A DNA stretch of 64,000 nt from Balanoglossus misakiensis (taxonomy: Eukaryota; Hemichordata), in assembly GCA_040954595.2 (NCBI GenBank), contig CM082588.2, forward strand, positions 682,001 to 746,000. The letters run 5' to 3'. Below the pieces are notes generated by a model. It saw nothing but the letters and a program-made list of their open reading frames with translations. It was not told where the DNA came from and ran no database searches. The position numbers were made by a program, and so were the translations under genes. This document shows, piece after piece, positions 22,356 to 34,127 of this stretch. The number at the start of each line of letters is the position of its first letter. Positions within the stretch are counted from its first letter, which is position 1.

Positions 22356-25102
22356 CTATTTTTTATGCAGTTTATTTAAAGCTAGTGATTTCTTCACCAT
22401 TCTATGTGCTTGAACCATAGTGATTTCCTGGTCTTCCTCAACTTCATATTCATCGCCCTCTGGTGGTGGTGGTGGGGCTGCAAAACCCTCATCTAGAGAA
22501 ACTGGACCATCAGCTGATTGTACCATCTCCTCTTCAGCTGCCCCTTCAGGTGCACATTTCGCCCTCATTCCGCCAAATCCTGGTGACATCATCATTGGTG
22601 CTGTCATTGGCATACATGAACCCATAGCTGCTGATGCTGAAAAACTGTTGAAATCAATAATAAAAGATGATACATTTTGAACAATACATTAAAACCAGTC
22701 TATACTGAACACCTTTTCCAATCCCTCTTACACAGAACTACTTAAAAATTGGCATATAACTTTAACATGTTTAGATCTGGCAAGCAGCTTTAAAAAGTGA
22801 AACTGAACTGATTTGCTGATTAAATGATGAAGTATAAATTGGGCAGAATGACAAAAATGGTTGGACAGAATGACAAAAATGGTTGGACACTTACGTATAT
22901 GCTGCCATAGGAGGCGCTGCCTCACATTTCGGCGCTACATTTGTGAGGTAGTCATCCTTCACTTCAGCCATACTGGATTTGGCTGCAAATCTCATGGCAG
23001 GCTCTGATGCTCCTTTTAAGACAGTCTTGTTCATTTTCAGCTGTTTTCCCTTTGCACCTGAAGCCATGGTAACAAATGTATTGAAGTATTATTGAACAAA
23101 TTAAATCTCATTGAAATCAGCAAACTTAATAATTCTCCACCACATGCAAAATATTAAGACGGTATCACAGACTAAAACATCAGGTCTCCAGTCTAAGTGT
23201 GTATCTTCACTTGGACTGATATACTTTACCTTTCATCCTTAATTTCTCTGACACAGCCTTGGTCATGGCATCTTCATCTACAACGCCCCCTGAAAGTTGA
23301 TATTCTTGCAGTACTTCCTGGTTCACCTCCTCCATCAGCCTCTGTAACGAGATTTCTTCCTGAGCGCCACCAATGATAACTTTGGCAAGTAATGCAGCGT
23401 TTCTGAGCGGAACATATTGTCCTCCGGTCATATGCGCAACAGCCATGAAGAAATCTTTATAAGGTGTAATGCTTGGCTCACATCCAACCATGTACATGGT
23501 GACACCTTTCTCTGCCAGTTGATTGGAAACTTGAATTGGATCGATGCCATCAGGACATCCTGTATTAGACAAAAATTTAAAGTTTATACAACATGAATGA
23601 ATGAATGAATGAATGAATGAATGAATGAATGAATGAATGAATGAACGAGTGAGTGAGTGAGTGAGTGAGTGAGTGAGTGAGTGAGTGAGTGAGTGAGTGA
23701 GTGAGTGAATGAATGAATGAATGAATGTTAAATGTTGGAAATAATAATCACAACTAGTTCTCACTGAAAACCAATTATTTTGTATCTCATTCTATGATTT
23801 AACACTTTATTTACCATTTGGAAATCCATCACCACTTGCAGTCAGACCATGAGGGGGAGCATCTGCGATGAAAACACAGATTTTTGTCGCTTCATCTCGC
23901 CAACTTAATTTCAGAACTTGATGTAGAGCATCAGCTACAGCTTCAGGTGCATCTCCACCTGATGGAATTTTTCAAAAATAAGAAAGAGTTAATGTGTGTC
24001 TATCTTGAAACTGTTTTGGTCAAGATTTGAGTTGCTTATCCACCTAAAACTCAAATCCACATGAAACAAGTATTGAATAAAGGAATGATGTTTAAGGCAC
24101 AAAATAACCGACATTTGACAGTATTTTGAATTTGCATATGTTCATTATCGTGCCCATATTTTGCATTACACACATTGAACTGTGGGGCTTTTATTATGAC
24201 CTTTGACCTACCTCCACTTGCATTTGCAGCATCAAGCCATGACTTCATAGAGCTGACAGATTGTGTGAAATCATGGACTCTTGTCACAAAACTTGTATCT
24301 TCTGGTGGATGATCACGATATTCCACAAGCGCCAATCTGATGTCAGATTTTTCTTTGGCCACAATTTCTTCAACTATTTTACGAATACTCTAAAAAGTAA
24401 AACAGTTGAACTGTTAATTTTATCTTTTGTTTTCATTGATAAGAGTGACATATGCTCCTTTTGTAAATCAACTTAACCGTTTAATGTGGGGGACACTATT
24501 CTAACAAAATGCCTTGTTCCTGATTGCAATCTGGGTCAGAACATCCTTGAGATCTCTGCAGAGTTCATTGTCAAAACACTGATCTCACTTTAGTACTGTA
24601 CGGGGTCACTAAAGGGAGGTCAATGTCTTTGATGAATTCATGAGTCAAAAGACACACGTCAACAAATACCACGAGTCAGCGAATTCCATGGGTCAAAAGA
24701 AAACTCAGCTGCTATTTTAGAACAGACTGAGTCATCGCTTTCGACAGGAATTACATCAGAGCTTCTACCTGCCAAGGGATCATAAATTGTGTGATTTCAT
24801 ACTCCATTTCATGGCTGTGTTTCTTTCCGACTGTTGCCAAGGCAACTGTTACAATTGTGCATTAAGGTTGCTATGAAAAAGTGGGCGTGTCTCATTCATT
24901 GGTTCAATATGATGTCTTCGTCAGCTGGTAACTTCCGTAAGGTGCTCGATTCAGTGATATAAAGCTCCCTTTAATCACTCACCTGTTGTGCCGTTGATAT
25001 GTAGCTCCCCATACTACCAGTACAGTCCATGGCAAACGCCAAGTCCAAGACTGAGGAATCATGCTGCGCTAGTTCTGGTTGTTGCACCTTGTCTACGTTC
25101 AT
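22356..25102 (-). CDS. von Willebrand factor A-domain protein, probably cytosolic
   Basis: Six coding exons, 24983-25102, 24212-24389, 23815-23958, 23230-23559, 22895-23057 and 22356-22644, give 407 residues. The frame continues upstream without an ATG to an in-frame TAG, so the ATG at 25102 (MNVDKVQQPE) is the start. No signal peptide is seen. A vWA domain spans about 18-200. Its metal site reads DCTGS (D26, T28, S30) instead of the usual DxSxS, a variant I associate with intracellular vWA proteins such as the Dictyostelium vwkA group. After a helical part come low-complexity stretches with Met/Gly, PPPPP and acidic residues, then a basic end. The acceptor at 22645 was chosen because the stronger-looking AG nine bases downstream would put the last exon out of frame. 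Its function is not known. Confidence 0.8.
22851..22890. repeat. Two-copy 21-base direct repeat in a vWA-gene intron
   Basis: The words GGACAGAATGAC and AAAAATGGTT occur twice in succession just before the donor at 22894. Confidence 0.75.
23594..23727. repeat. Compound (GAAT)n(GAGT)n(GAAT)n microsatellite in a vWA-gene intron
   Basis: About 130 bases of tetranucleotide repeat, GAAT flanking a long GAGT core. It lies a few dozen bases upstream of the acceptor of exon 23230-23559 and is open in the frame running into that exon, but it is intronic. Confidence 0.95.
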
Positions 25103-25317
25103 CTTCGAATTTAAAAGCTTGGGAGTTGGACAACCTTCAAATAAGTCTGCAATCTTATAGTTGCAGGACCTCTCGATCGACCACGTCGGTACCTGAAGCT
25201 TCAGACAAGGTATCTGGTCCACGAGCCTTGCAAGCAATGACTAATGAGACGAAGGGCAACGTGCCTAATGTTGATTGTGAAAGTTGTTGATTTCACTCCA
25301 CGTATTCCCTGCTGCGC

Positions 25318-25325
25318 TATAAATA
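25318..25325 (-). promoter_or_regulatory. TATA box of the vWA gene
   Basis: Reads TATTTATA on the minus strand, about 215 bases before the start codon. It would place transcription start near 25290. Confidence 0.5.
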
Positions 25326-26025
25326 GGTCAATGCGGTCATGCACTATTCTTGGAATATGACGTCACCACCTTATTTGAAAATAGGTGGTGGTCTCTGTAT
25401 CAGAATATCCTGCTCGGTACAGATACTGGAGTGATAGCGAAACTAAATCGGATAACACATTCAGGATCTTCTTGTCTAGAACCAGATTTACCCGTCTGTT
25501 CTCTCAACCTCTTAGATGATGATGACACTCTATAGATTGATGGAGAACTTTCTTTGAACGCGCGTCCCAAAACGAAAGGATAAAAAAGGACAAAGTAAAA
25601 CTTTACTTCATAAGCGCCGACAGCACCATTTTTATTTTCTCTCATACTTGCAACCGGGACCGAAATACTGAAAAATGAAATTGTTACTGTATGCCTGATC
25701 GTTTTAACTCGCTTTTTTACTCCTGATACGAAAAGCTGGAGATAGGATCCCCAAATCTCTTTTAACAACACTTTCATAACTGAAGCCATTCTTTCTTAGT
25801 GTTGAGGTCAACATACGGATATACTACTATGGGGTAACAGCTGGTTAAAAGGCCTGAAATATGTAAAAATTATCAGTTTTATTGCTCTATGTCGTCACCG
25901 TAATGCAATACGCATGCGCATATTGTTCTGATGTCGATTTCATCTCGCGTCCGCGCGTCCACGTTGACAGTTGCGTACTTACGGCGAAGTGCATAGAGGG
26001 TGTCGATTTCTGACCGCTTTTAATC

Positions 26026-28500
26026 ATGGCTTTTTCTGCTTATAAATCTCTCGTGCTTCTTCTGATTTTTAGCCTTACAGAGATATCAGCTCAAGGTAGG
26101 TATTCGTGATTATATTTTCAGATAACTTTTCAGAGAAAGAGAAAAAAATCAACATCTCTGATGATGATGCGATGATGATGATGACGTGCGGTGAACGGAC
26201 GTAAAAATATCGACGGAGGGATGATGTTAGTAATGATGACATTTTAAGTAAAATTACTGTTAAAGTTGGTGTGTTATTACACCAGATCACCAGTGCCATG
26301 CTTGGTTTTTAATATTTTACAGAATGTTCAAGTGATGATGGCTGCGATGTTTGTAACGAAAGCAATGAGTGTATATGGGGTTACTGCGCTGTCGAAGCTG
26401 AAGAAGGGGAACCAACAATTTCAGGTAAAGTGCTAATTTTACTGACTTTTTTACCCGTTGAAATTTTAAAATATCTAAAAAAATAATTTAAAGAAAACAA
26501 CAACCACGTTTTTCACTAATACCCAGGCCTCCCGGCAGCAAAAACCCTGAAATTAATGTGCTGGTACCCAGTATGAAAATATTTGTTTGTCTATATTATC
26601 TAGTATTTTGTAATCGTCACACTAACACAGAAAAAGCGATGTAAATATTTCATCAAATGGTATATAAAATTTACAGATGTTACTAATATTTTTGCTTTCC
26701 ATTATATATGTTATTAATTATACAAACATAGTTCAAATTAGCATTCATTGTATTTCGCTGTCTGAGAAGATGTAAAGTTAAAATGTAAATGCTATATTTA
26801 TCTAAAATGCGAGATTCTTTGTCAAAGAACTGTTGTCGCTGAGCAACAGTTTGAATCCTAGCATGATGTCATTTCCTGCCAAGTGCAGCTTCCCTTATCC
26901 CATTTTATCTCAATCAGTAGCTCCATGATCAAATATAGCTACAGTACAAAGCAAATATGTGAAAACAAGTCATCTTAATGTTACCATAGCAACCTGCCTC
27001 AATTTAAATTTCCATTGTGGAAATATACAAATGTAATGAAATAAACATAAGTTTTTAGCTCTGAATGTTTTTACAGCTAAGTTGTGGTGTGATAATGGCG
27101 CAGCATACTGTATAGTTTTCTACAAAGTCAGATAGCAGCCGGTGTCAGTGTTTCTGTTGAATATGGCACTGAGTATTAGGGTCAATGAGAGGATTTTGCC
27201 CTATATTCAGATTATCAAAGATTCATACTGACATTGGCAAAAGATAATCCTCTTTACATGCAGTGATATGGAATTGCCTTACCCTGATAATGTGATGTAC
27301 TCACACATTTCAGGTTGAATTTAAGTTGTAATACAGTGAATGAAAACTGGACTTCAAATATTGATTTAAACTCTCCATATGTTTGATTTCAATACAGTAT
27401 TTACAAATATTACAACAGATGGTTGACATTCATATTTAATCTCTTTGTTCTGAAAAATTAATTTTTGTCCTGAATATTAAACATACCCCTAGGTGCTAAA
27501 GGAAATATTATTCATCCCATCGGTCTTGTAATACAATTCTTATAATTTTTTGTCAAAACAGTTTTCTGAACATGATTTATGAATTACCATATGAATTAAT
27601 ATCAAAACACCAACCTTATATCTTTAATGCAGGTTCTCAGGGTTGTTTTCTCATGTCCAATGTATCAGAAGCATGTCCAGAAGGAGAAATGTTTGAAGTC
27701 ATCACAAATTGTAAGTATTCAAGCAATCCACTCCCATTTCCTTACTGCCAGGATTCCACCATTGAACGGACTGAACATCTATTGAACAAACAACAACATT
27801 ACAGATGCTTTAGGATTTACTAACTATCCTTGCTATAATATTTGTTTCTAAACCATTGACACAAGTAATCGTGACAAGTTCATGTACATACAAATCATGT
27901 CCATTCCAATGAGCCAGTTGAAATCAACTTTGATGTCAAAAGCTGACATCACCACCATAAGTATTGATTAAGACATCCGTTCTGATGCAATCTGTCTCTC
28001 TCTCTCTCCCTTTTCACTTTCAAGGTTCACTAGCAGAAGGTGAGTAACATGGATTACATATACTTTTCAAAAAATTCCCATCAGTTGTTCTCCATTTTTG
28101 TTTGTTTACATTTTCCACGATAAAGTTAAGATTTTTGACAAATCTTGCAGAGACACTTGAAGCAACACCGAATACAACAGGAAGTACAGCAAGTCCAACA
28201 ACCAATCCAGCTTCTGGTGGAACAACCCCACCTTCAGGAACAGCGGGCGGAACATCACCTCCAGAGGGCGCCACTACCCTGCCACAAGGAGAGACAACTG
28301 AGGGTGCAGAAGGGACAACAGTCGGATCTGAAAAACCGGGAGTTACCGACAACACTACACAGTTTATGCCATCAAGTGGTGCATCATTTGATGCAGCTAG
28401 TTTTATCGGTGGTATTGTTCTATGTGGTGGGCTGATTCTTATCGTGTTTCTGGGCTGCAAATTCTACGAATCACGAAGCAAAAATTATCACACCCTGTAA
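26026..28500 (+). CDS. CD164: CD164/endolyn-like sialomucin, type I membrane protein
   Basis: Five exons, 26026-26095, 26323-26424, 27633-27710, 28025-28039 and 28151-28500, give 204 residues. A signal peptide (MAFSAYKSLVLLLIFSLTEISAQ) leads into a small Cys-rich module (CSSDDGCDVCNESNECIWGYC and further cysteines, to about residue 84). A Ser/Thr/Pro/Gly mucin stalk follows (about 90-160), with several N-glycosylation sites. FDAASFIGGIVL begins the single transmembrane segment, and the short tail ends NYHTL. YHTL is the YxxL-type lysosomal and endosomal sorting signal of endolyn, and both the segment before the membrane and the tail match CD164 closely. The known role in vertebrates is cell adhesion and trafficking through late endosomes. 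Exon 4 is only 15 bases. AATAAA lies at 29118. Confidence 0.92.
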
Positions 28501-29123
28501 GATAAATGCAGTTTGGTTTGTGTTTGTTTTGGGTGTTTTATGTTGTTGTAGATAGTTTTTTTTGCAGTGATGTAGTCTTTGATTGGATAAGTGCCTTGAA
28601 TAAAATAAATTTACAGTTTGTAAAGCAATATTTTGATTATAATTCAGCATTTGTAGCCCCTGTACTGCAAACCAGTGTCAGTGTCTTTTATTAACACTGA
28701 CTGGGAGAGATTGTCAGTGATGGTGTTTTTAGTTAAGCAATAATGTCACATGATTGAGTAAATAATAGGAGCAGTATTCAGAGTTGAAAGGTTTCGATTA
28801 AGTTTTTTAGTTCCAGGCATAGTTCTCGTAATGTTGGGGGTTTTGCGTTCAATGTACATTATTTATTGGAGTGAGAATGATTGTAAATAGTGAAAAGGGG
28901 TTTCATTGACAAACTACTTACTCTGACAAAAATAGACTTATTTCTGTTGTCGTAATGTTGAATATTGTAGTACATATCACAATTTTCACCAATGTCTTCG
29001 TAAGTTAACTGTCTGTAGATATCTTATTTATTTATACACACATTGAATTGGTGTAAAAAGTAAATTTTGTGATGAAAGTGAAATACCTGTATATGTTAAA
29101 TTGTAGATATTTGTTGAAATAAA
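28501..29123 (+). other. 3' UTR of the CD164-like gene
   Basis: AT-rich noncoding sequence ending at the AATAAA at 29118-29123. No other feature was recognised. Confidence 0.5.
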
Positions 29124-29985
29124 TCCTGGAAATCATATATTGTCATTGCTGTGATTATTTTGCAATCAAGCATGAGATATGCAAATATTGATTAGCTATC
29201 AGACTTTTATTTCAGAGTTGCAAACTGACGTTTAGTTGTATAACAGTCATATATACTCATGATAATTATTTGTGCCTGCTCAATACACCTACTTTTGATA
29301 AAAGACGCAATAACATACACTATAGACGATGTTGATGATTGAACATGGCTGAAACTTGTGCATAGCAATGTTATTCCGTTATTTTTGTGTAGATTTGTGT
29401 ATCAATGGAACATATAATTTGATACAAACATAGAAATAACTCACGAAAGTTGAAAGTATGAAAATTTGACAAAAAAACAGTACTGTAACATATTTTGAAA
29501 ACATCTTGAAAAGCAAATATTCAATACAAATCTGGCTTAATTATAGAAACAAACCAGGCCCTTTAATAATCTGCAAATTATATTAATATGCAATGACTGC
29601 CATATGTATAATTGTTATCATCAACAAATATAAAACGTAAAAATGTAAATGTTTGAAAATTATAATAGCTCTCTGTTTTCAAATTTCTCTTGGACAATCA
29701 ACAATATATATTCTTATGAGTGACAGCGATTGATGGTGACAAACTTAGAATGGTGCCAACCAATCAGTGGTGGATCTTGGCTATGACCTTATGACCTGAC
29801 AAAAAGGACCAATCAAATTGCCACAATACTAGAGTACAGGTAACACACTGAATGTTCATCTTTCACAAATTCAGGCATTTATCAGCCTCCATTAAGGTGA
29901 TAATAGCCTTCCTATTTACAGTACAACATATATGCTACATACCAGGTGCTGATGTTACTATTATTCAAATTCTCAGTGTGTTACT
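29124..29985. other. Spacer and probable 3' UTR of the RING-only IAP gene
   Basis: AT-rich sequence between convergent genes. I see no exon or RNA gene. Confidence 0.4.
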
Positions 29986-30560
29986 TTATGCCAGGAAAGC
30001 TTTTATGGACTTCGTAATGGCCTGTCTACACACAGGACAATTATGAAGAAGTCTAGCACACTGTTGACATGTGACTAGATGTCCACAAGGTTGGAACAGG
30101 ATACACACACTGTTGTCTAAGCATACTTTACATGTGATGTATGTTCTCAGTGTTTCCAACTCTTTCTTCATGTCTTCTGGTGATTCTAAAAAGGAAAAAA
30201 ATAAACAGAGACAAATATTTTTACTGCACTATAGTGCATTTATCCACAAACAGACACAAAATCAAGCAAAACTCCAAACTGAACCATGGCTACAAAGCCT
30301 GTATAGTATTTACCTGTAATATTTTGGTTCTGAGTTACATTGACATTTTTCACAGATGTTTTGGACAAATGTGTCTCTGGTCTAAATACAGACATATTTC
30401 TCCTATACCGATTGCTGTCACTGGTGGCACTGTACAAACCATGTGTATTTCTTTCAAGGTCGGAATCATCAATGTTAGAGATCTCTGTCAGTAGATCCAG
30501 TAGGGATGGAAAGTGGTCATCTATGAAGTTTGTACTGTCTGCATAAAACAGTGACATCAT
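29986..30560 (-). CDS. RING-only IAP paralogue lacking BIR domains
   Basis: Two coding exons, 30314-30560 and 29986-30185, encode 148 residues. The N-terminal 82 residues (MMSLFYADSTNF...) are acidic to polar with no recognised domain. The second exon starts ESPEDMKKELETLR and carries a C3HC4 RING (CKVCLDNSVC, CGHLVTC, CPVCR) ending IKAFLA. The same intron position and phase, the PED...ELETLR linker and the RING match the last exon of the full IAP at 34128-34333, so this is a tandem duplicate of its 3' end. IAP RINGs are E3 ligase domains that dimerise through the C-terminal hydrophobic tail, which is kept here. A separate 5' noncoding exon ends at the GTAAGT donor at 31184. Exon 2 starts at 30743 and contains a short upstream ORF. 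Confidence 0.8.
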
Positions 30561-30682
30561 TCTGTGATCTATACTGAAGCAACTGGGATGTTGAGAAAAC
30601 TCTTCAGTTGTTTTCAGTGCACGCCCTCAGTTTTGTCAGTCCGACGTTTCCTGGAAACCTTTTTTGATGAAAACTAGAGTCA

Positions 30683-30739
30683 CTAAGGATCTTTTGTCCT
30701 GGAATTTCCACCAAAGATATCTTGCCACAGTGCTTTCAT
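30683..30739 (-). other. Upstream ORF in the 5' UTR of the RING-only IAP gene
   Basis: Four bases after the exon-2 acceptor an ATG opens an 18-codon frame (MKALWQDIFGGN...) ending at TAG, about 120 bases before the main start. The main frame has a stop upstream at about 30627, so the two cannot be one protein. Confidence 0.5.
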
Positions 30740-31183
30740 GGTCCTACACAAAAACAAGAGATATACATCTTATATCAAGCAGCTTATGCAGGCAGTTTCA
30801 TGATTGGCCTTGGATAGCAAGATAGTGTAATTGTTACCTAACCTCAATGGTAAATGTAAACAAACACCATTGACTGTGTGTAAGTATGGTACATGTAATG
30901 ACACTTTGAAAATTAAAACAACCAGTAATAACTCATGGTATCAACAGGAACAATAACATGCACATGATTGGGATGTCAGTGGGCAAATAATTCTTATTTG
31001 CCATGTATGGTCTAATGATGTAAACAATGTTACTTGCTTGTACCCATGCCTTAAGTTCCCAGCCCATCCCTTTACTTAGACATTGCAACATCACAAATGT
31101 GGCAAGACTGTCTCACTATTCAGCTAATTGTTATTTTAAAGAGGTCAGTACAATATATATCACTTAAATAACGCCAAACTTAC

Positions 31184-31280
31184 CGTAGTGGTCTTGCTAA
31201 TAACATCCAGACATCAACAAAGAGTTGACCTTTGGTCTTTACACTTCACCCATTTTGAACACAGGAGGGCGCGCATACAG
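31184..31280 (-). other. Probable noncoding first exon of the RING-only IAP gene
   Basis: On the minus strand a sequence ending ACTACG is followed by GTAAGT at 31183, a strong donor that fits the acceptor at 30744. The 5' boundary is not determined. Confidence 0.4.
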
Positions 31281-34127
31281 AGGATATATGACGTCAATGA
31301 ATGGATAAACAAGAAAAAAACAAGACAAAAACACGTCCAACATGTTTTGAACTCACCCTAATCACCAGGATAACAGCTCGGCTAACTCTTACGATTCTCA
31401 AACAACTTCCTCTTACACCCTCTTCCAAAACACCAACACCAGACATATGCAGTGAACATTGAAAATTTGTTTTAATAGAAGGGTTAAGATGGAGCGATAT
31501 GCTTTATTCTCTTTTAATTCAAAAAGTGTCATAAATAAACATAAGTGTAATTTTACTTATTAACTATTTTCTTTCAAACTTTCCAACTACACACAAAAAC
31601 GAAAAAAAAACCTTCTTAGATTTTGCAAACAACTATGACCTCAGAAAAACTGTCATTGAATAATAAAATAAAGAACATTGCGACAAATATCTAGAGGAAT
31701 TATCTTTGGAATATGATGAGGCAAAACTTGTGTTTTTCTCGTTGGGTTCTAACTTCTACCGTTACATGCATGTATTACACCAAATCATATGGTATGTCCA
31801 GGGTAAACCTATTTTGCAATTCACACTCCTTGTTCCTTGTAGAGTGACCTGGAACATCAAAAACTAAACTTTGACCTACACTTTTGGCAACATGAAAGAA
31901 GACAAACCCCTTGAAGTCTAATTATAAAAAGAACTAGTATTGTGTTTCTTGTCACAATAATATAGACACTCAAAAGATGAAACTTGAAACTGGTTGGTTA
32001 ATACAGAGAATTTTCAAACATGTGAGAATCATTCAATTCTAAGAAAGTGTTTTCCAAGAACATCTGCGGAACGACTTGAGCACTTGCACATGCTAAGGAG
32101 TCTTGTATCTTCAGGTTTACATTGATGGAGTCGATGAGTAACTGGTACATAGTTTACGTATTTAACTTTCTCATTAATAGTGAATACTCCCTAACTCCCT
32201 AATAAGTCTGAATATCTGATTATGAAGATCAGAGCTATGTTGGAACTCAGTCTCCACCTGTGTCAACTCGGACACATTCATCAGTGGCATCTTTATAAAC
32301 AAAATCTGTTGAACCACACATAGAATCCTTCAACTTCACTGTCGATTGTTCTCTTTCATCAAATTGGTTGCATTTGTTTTATGCAAGACATTTATCAACG
32401 GCAGAGAAAAAATGGAATGAATACCTACATGTTTTCATACATCACTGAAATAGTTAAAATGTTATGTAGAAATTTTCTTCATTACACATTTATATCCAAT
32501 CCAAATATATTGTAGATTGGATATAAATTTTAAGATGTGAAATGGAAACCTCAACCTACAGAACCACAGTCACTGTTATCACTGTGGATGTCTACTAAAT
32601 AGTTCTCGTTTGTGTTCTGTGGTTGCAGGAAGTCACTTGATAATATATACACTTTAGTTTTGCTTTATGCAAAGCTATTCTGTTGTAGCATATCTAATCC
32701 AAGTACCATTGTTACACTGATGGAGGTGAAACATCTTTACATCAATTCTGTACGTGATGTTCCTTAATGGACGAAGTAGTATCATGTAACAATGTGTGAC
32801 GTGATCTGCATAGCAGAAAATCAGCCCACAACCCAATTTTCCAGTGGTCAAATCATATACTCAAACGTTACTATTGTATGCTAAGATTCTGGAACTTTTT
32901 TCGGTTGTTGTAGAACATGGATTATAAGACTTCTATGACTCCTGTTATGCAGAGAGATCTCGAGATTATTGATCGTTACCATGGATTTGTATCAAGTATT
33001 TTCAATGAAATGTATTCTGAATTATTGGTTGTAACATATACAGTAATGATCAATGTTCCAAGTAGAATCTTAGCAGACAAAAACAACTCTTCCAGAAAAG
33101 AAAAATGTAACAATCACAACCTGATTGTGACAAATCACATCGCAATTGTTACATTAAACATATGTCCATTTCTGGAATATGTACTGATAAATGATATTTA
33201 AACAAAGCAAAACAACATTTTCTAGATGTATGCACTCTCAAAGTATGGCAAAATATTAGATACTCACCTTTTTGAAAACCTTTGTTTTGTTCTATTTAAA
33301 CCCCATGAACATGAATCTCACTAAAACATAGACATTATGACTGGCTTTGTAATCTTTCATCAACACACAATTCTCCGGCCCTTTTTTGTGGGTGCATCTA
33401 GAGACAGCAAATATGGCAAAGGTGTTACATGTATACAAGAAGTTTTTTAATATACAAATGATGTTTTTCATAACCAATGCATAAAATTTTCAGTATCTGA
33501 TAATTATAATATGATACTCTAAATACTTTATATACCCATTATACCGATATTTATAGTACCGGTAAGTCTGAAAACTGTGTCTACATGACTCTGTTGTCTA
33601 TGAATACAATGTGGATTACGTTGATGGTACATGTAGGTGGATTTGCAGTGTTCATGAGGCACAAGACCATTCCATTCCTGTGGGCTGAAATGCTTCAATT
33701 TGAAGAATTGAATGTTTCACTTTGAAACATTTCATCCCTATGCATGCTAACAGGTTGGAAGAAAATGGACATGGTAGACCCTTGCAAATCAAAGAAAATT
33801 TAACTGATGTGTCATGACAGTATGCCAAATAACAAAGTAAAGACATCTTTGACAGCATGTTCTATCATTTCCATTACCTTTCTCTTGTAAGCCACGCACA
33901 GTTCTAATATCATGGCTTACAAGTATTCAATCACTTTCCAAATGCAACTGATGCACAATGAATGAATGAATGAAATTGTCAAGAAATATTAAAACAACAT
34001 TGAAGATACATCTATGATCAAATCAACATGTTCTTGCGTCACAGGTCACCATGGGTTTTGGACATTGAAATGAACTGTGCAGTCAGTTGCCTCAGGAAAG
34101 TTCCGTTGAATGCTGTTTGTTCCATAT
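31281..34127. other. Intergenic region between the two IAP-type genes
   Basis: About 2.8 kb of AT-rich sequence with no recognised exon. The last part is probably the 3' UTR of the full IAP. One perfect 14-base hairpin is listed separately. Confidence 0.45.
32488..32528. repeat. Perfect 14-bp hairpin
   Basis: ATTTATATCCAATC at 32488-32501 pairs with its exact inverse at 32515-32528 around a 13-base loop. Confidence 0.8.

Noticed and set aside
25103-25237. 45-residue N-terminal extension of the vWA protein
   Set aside because: The frame starts at TTG with no ATG and a stop just upstream, so it is treated as 5' UTR.
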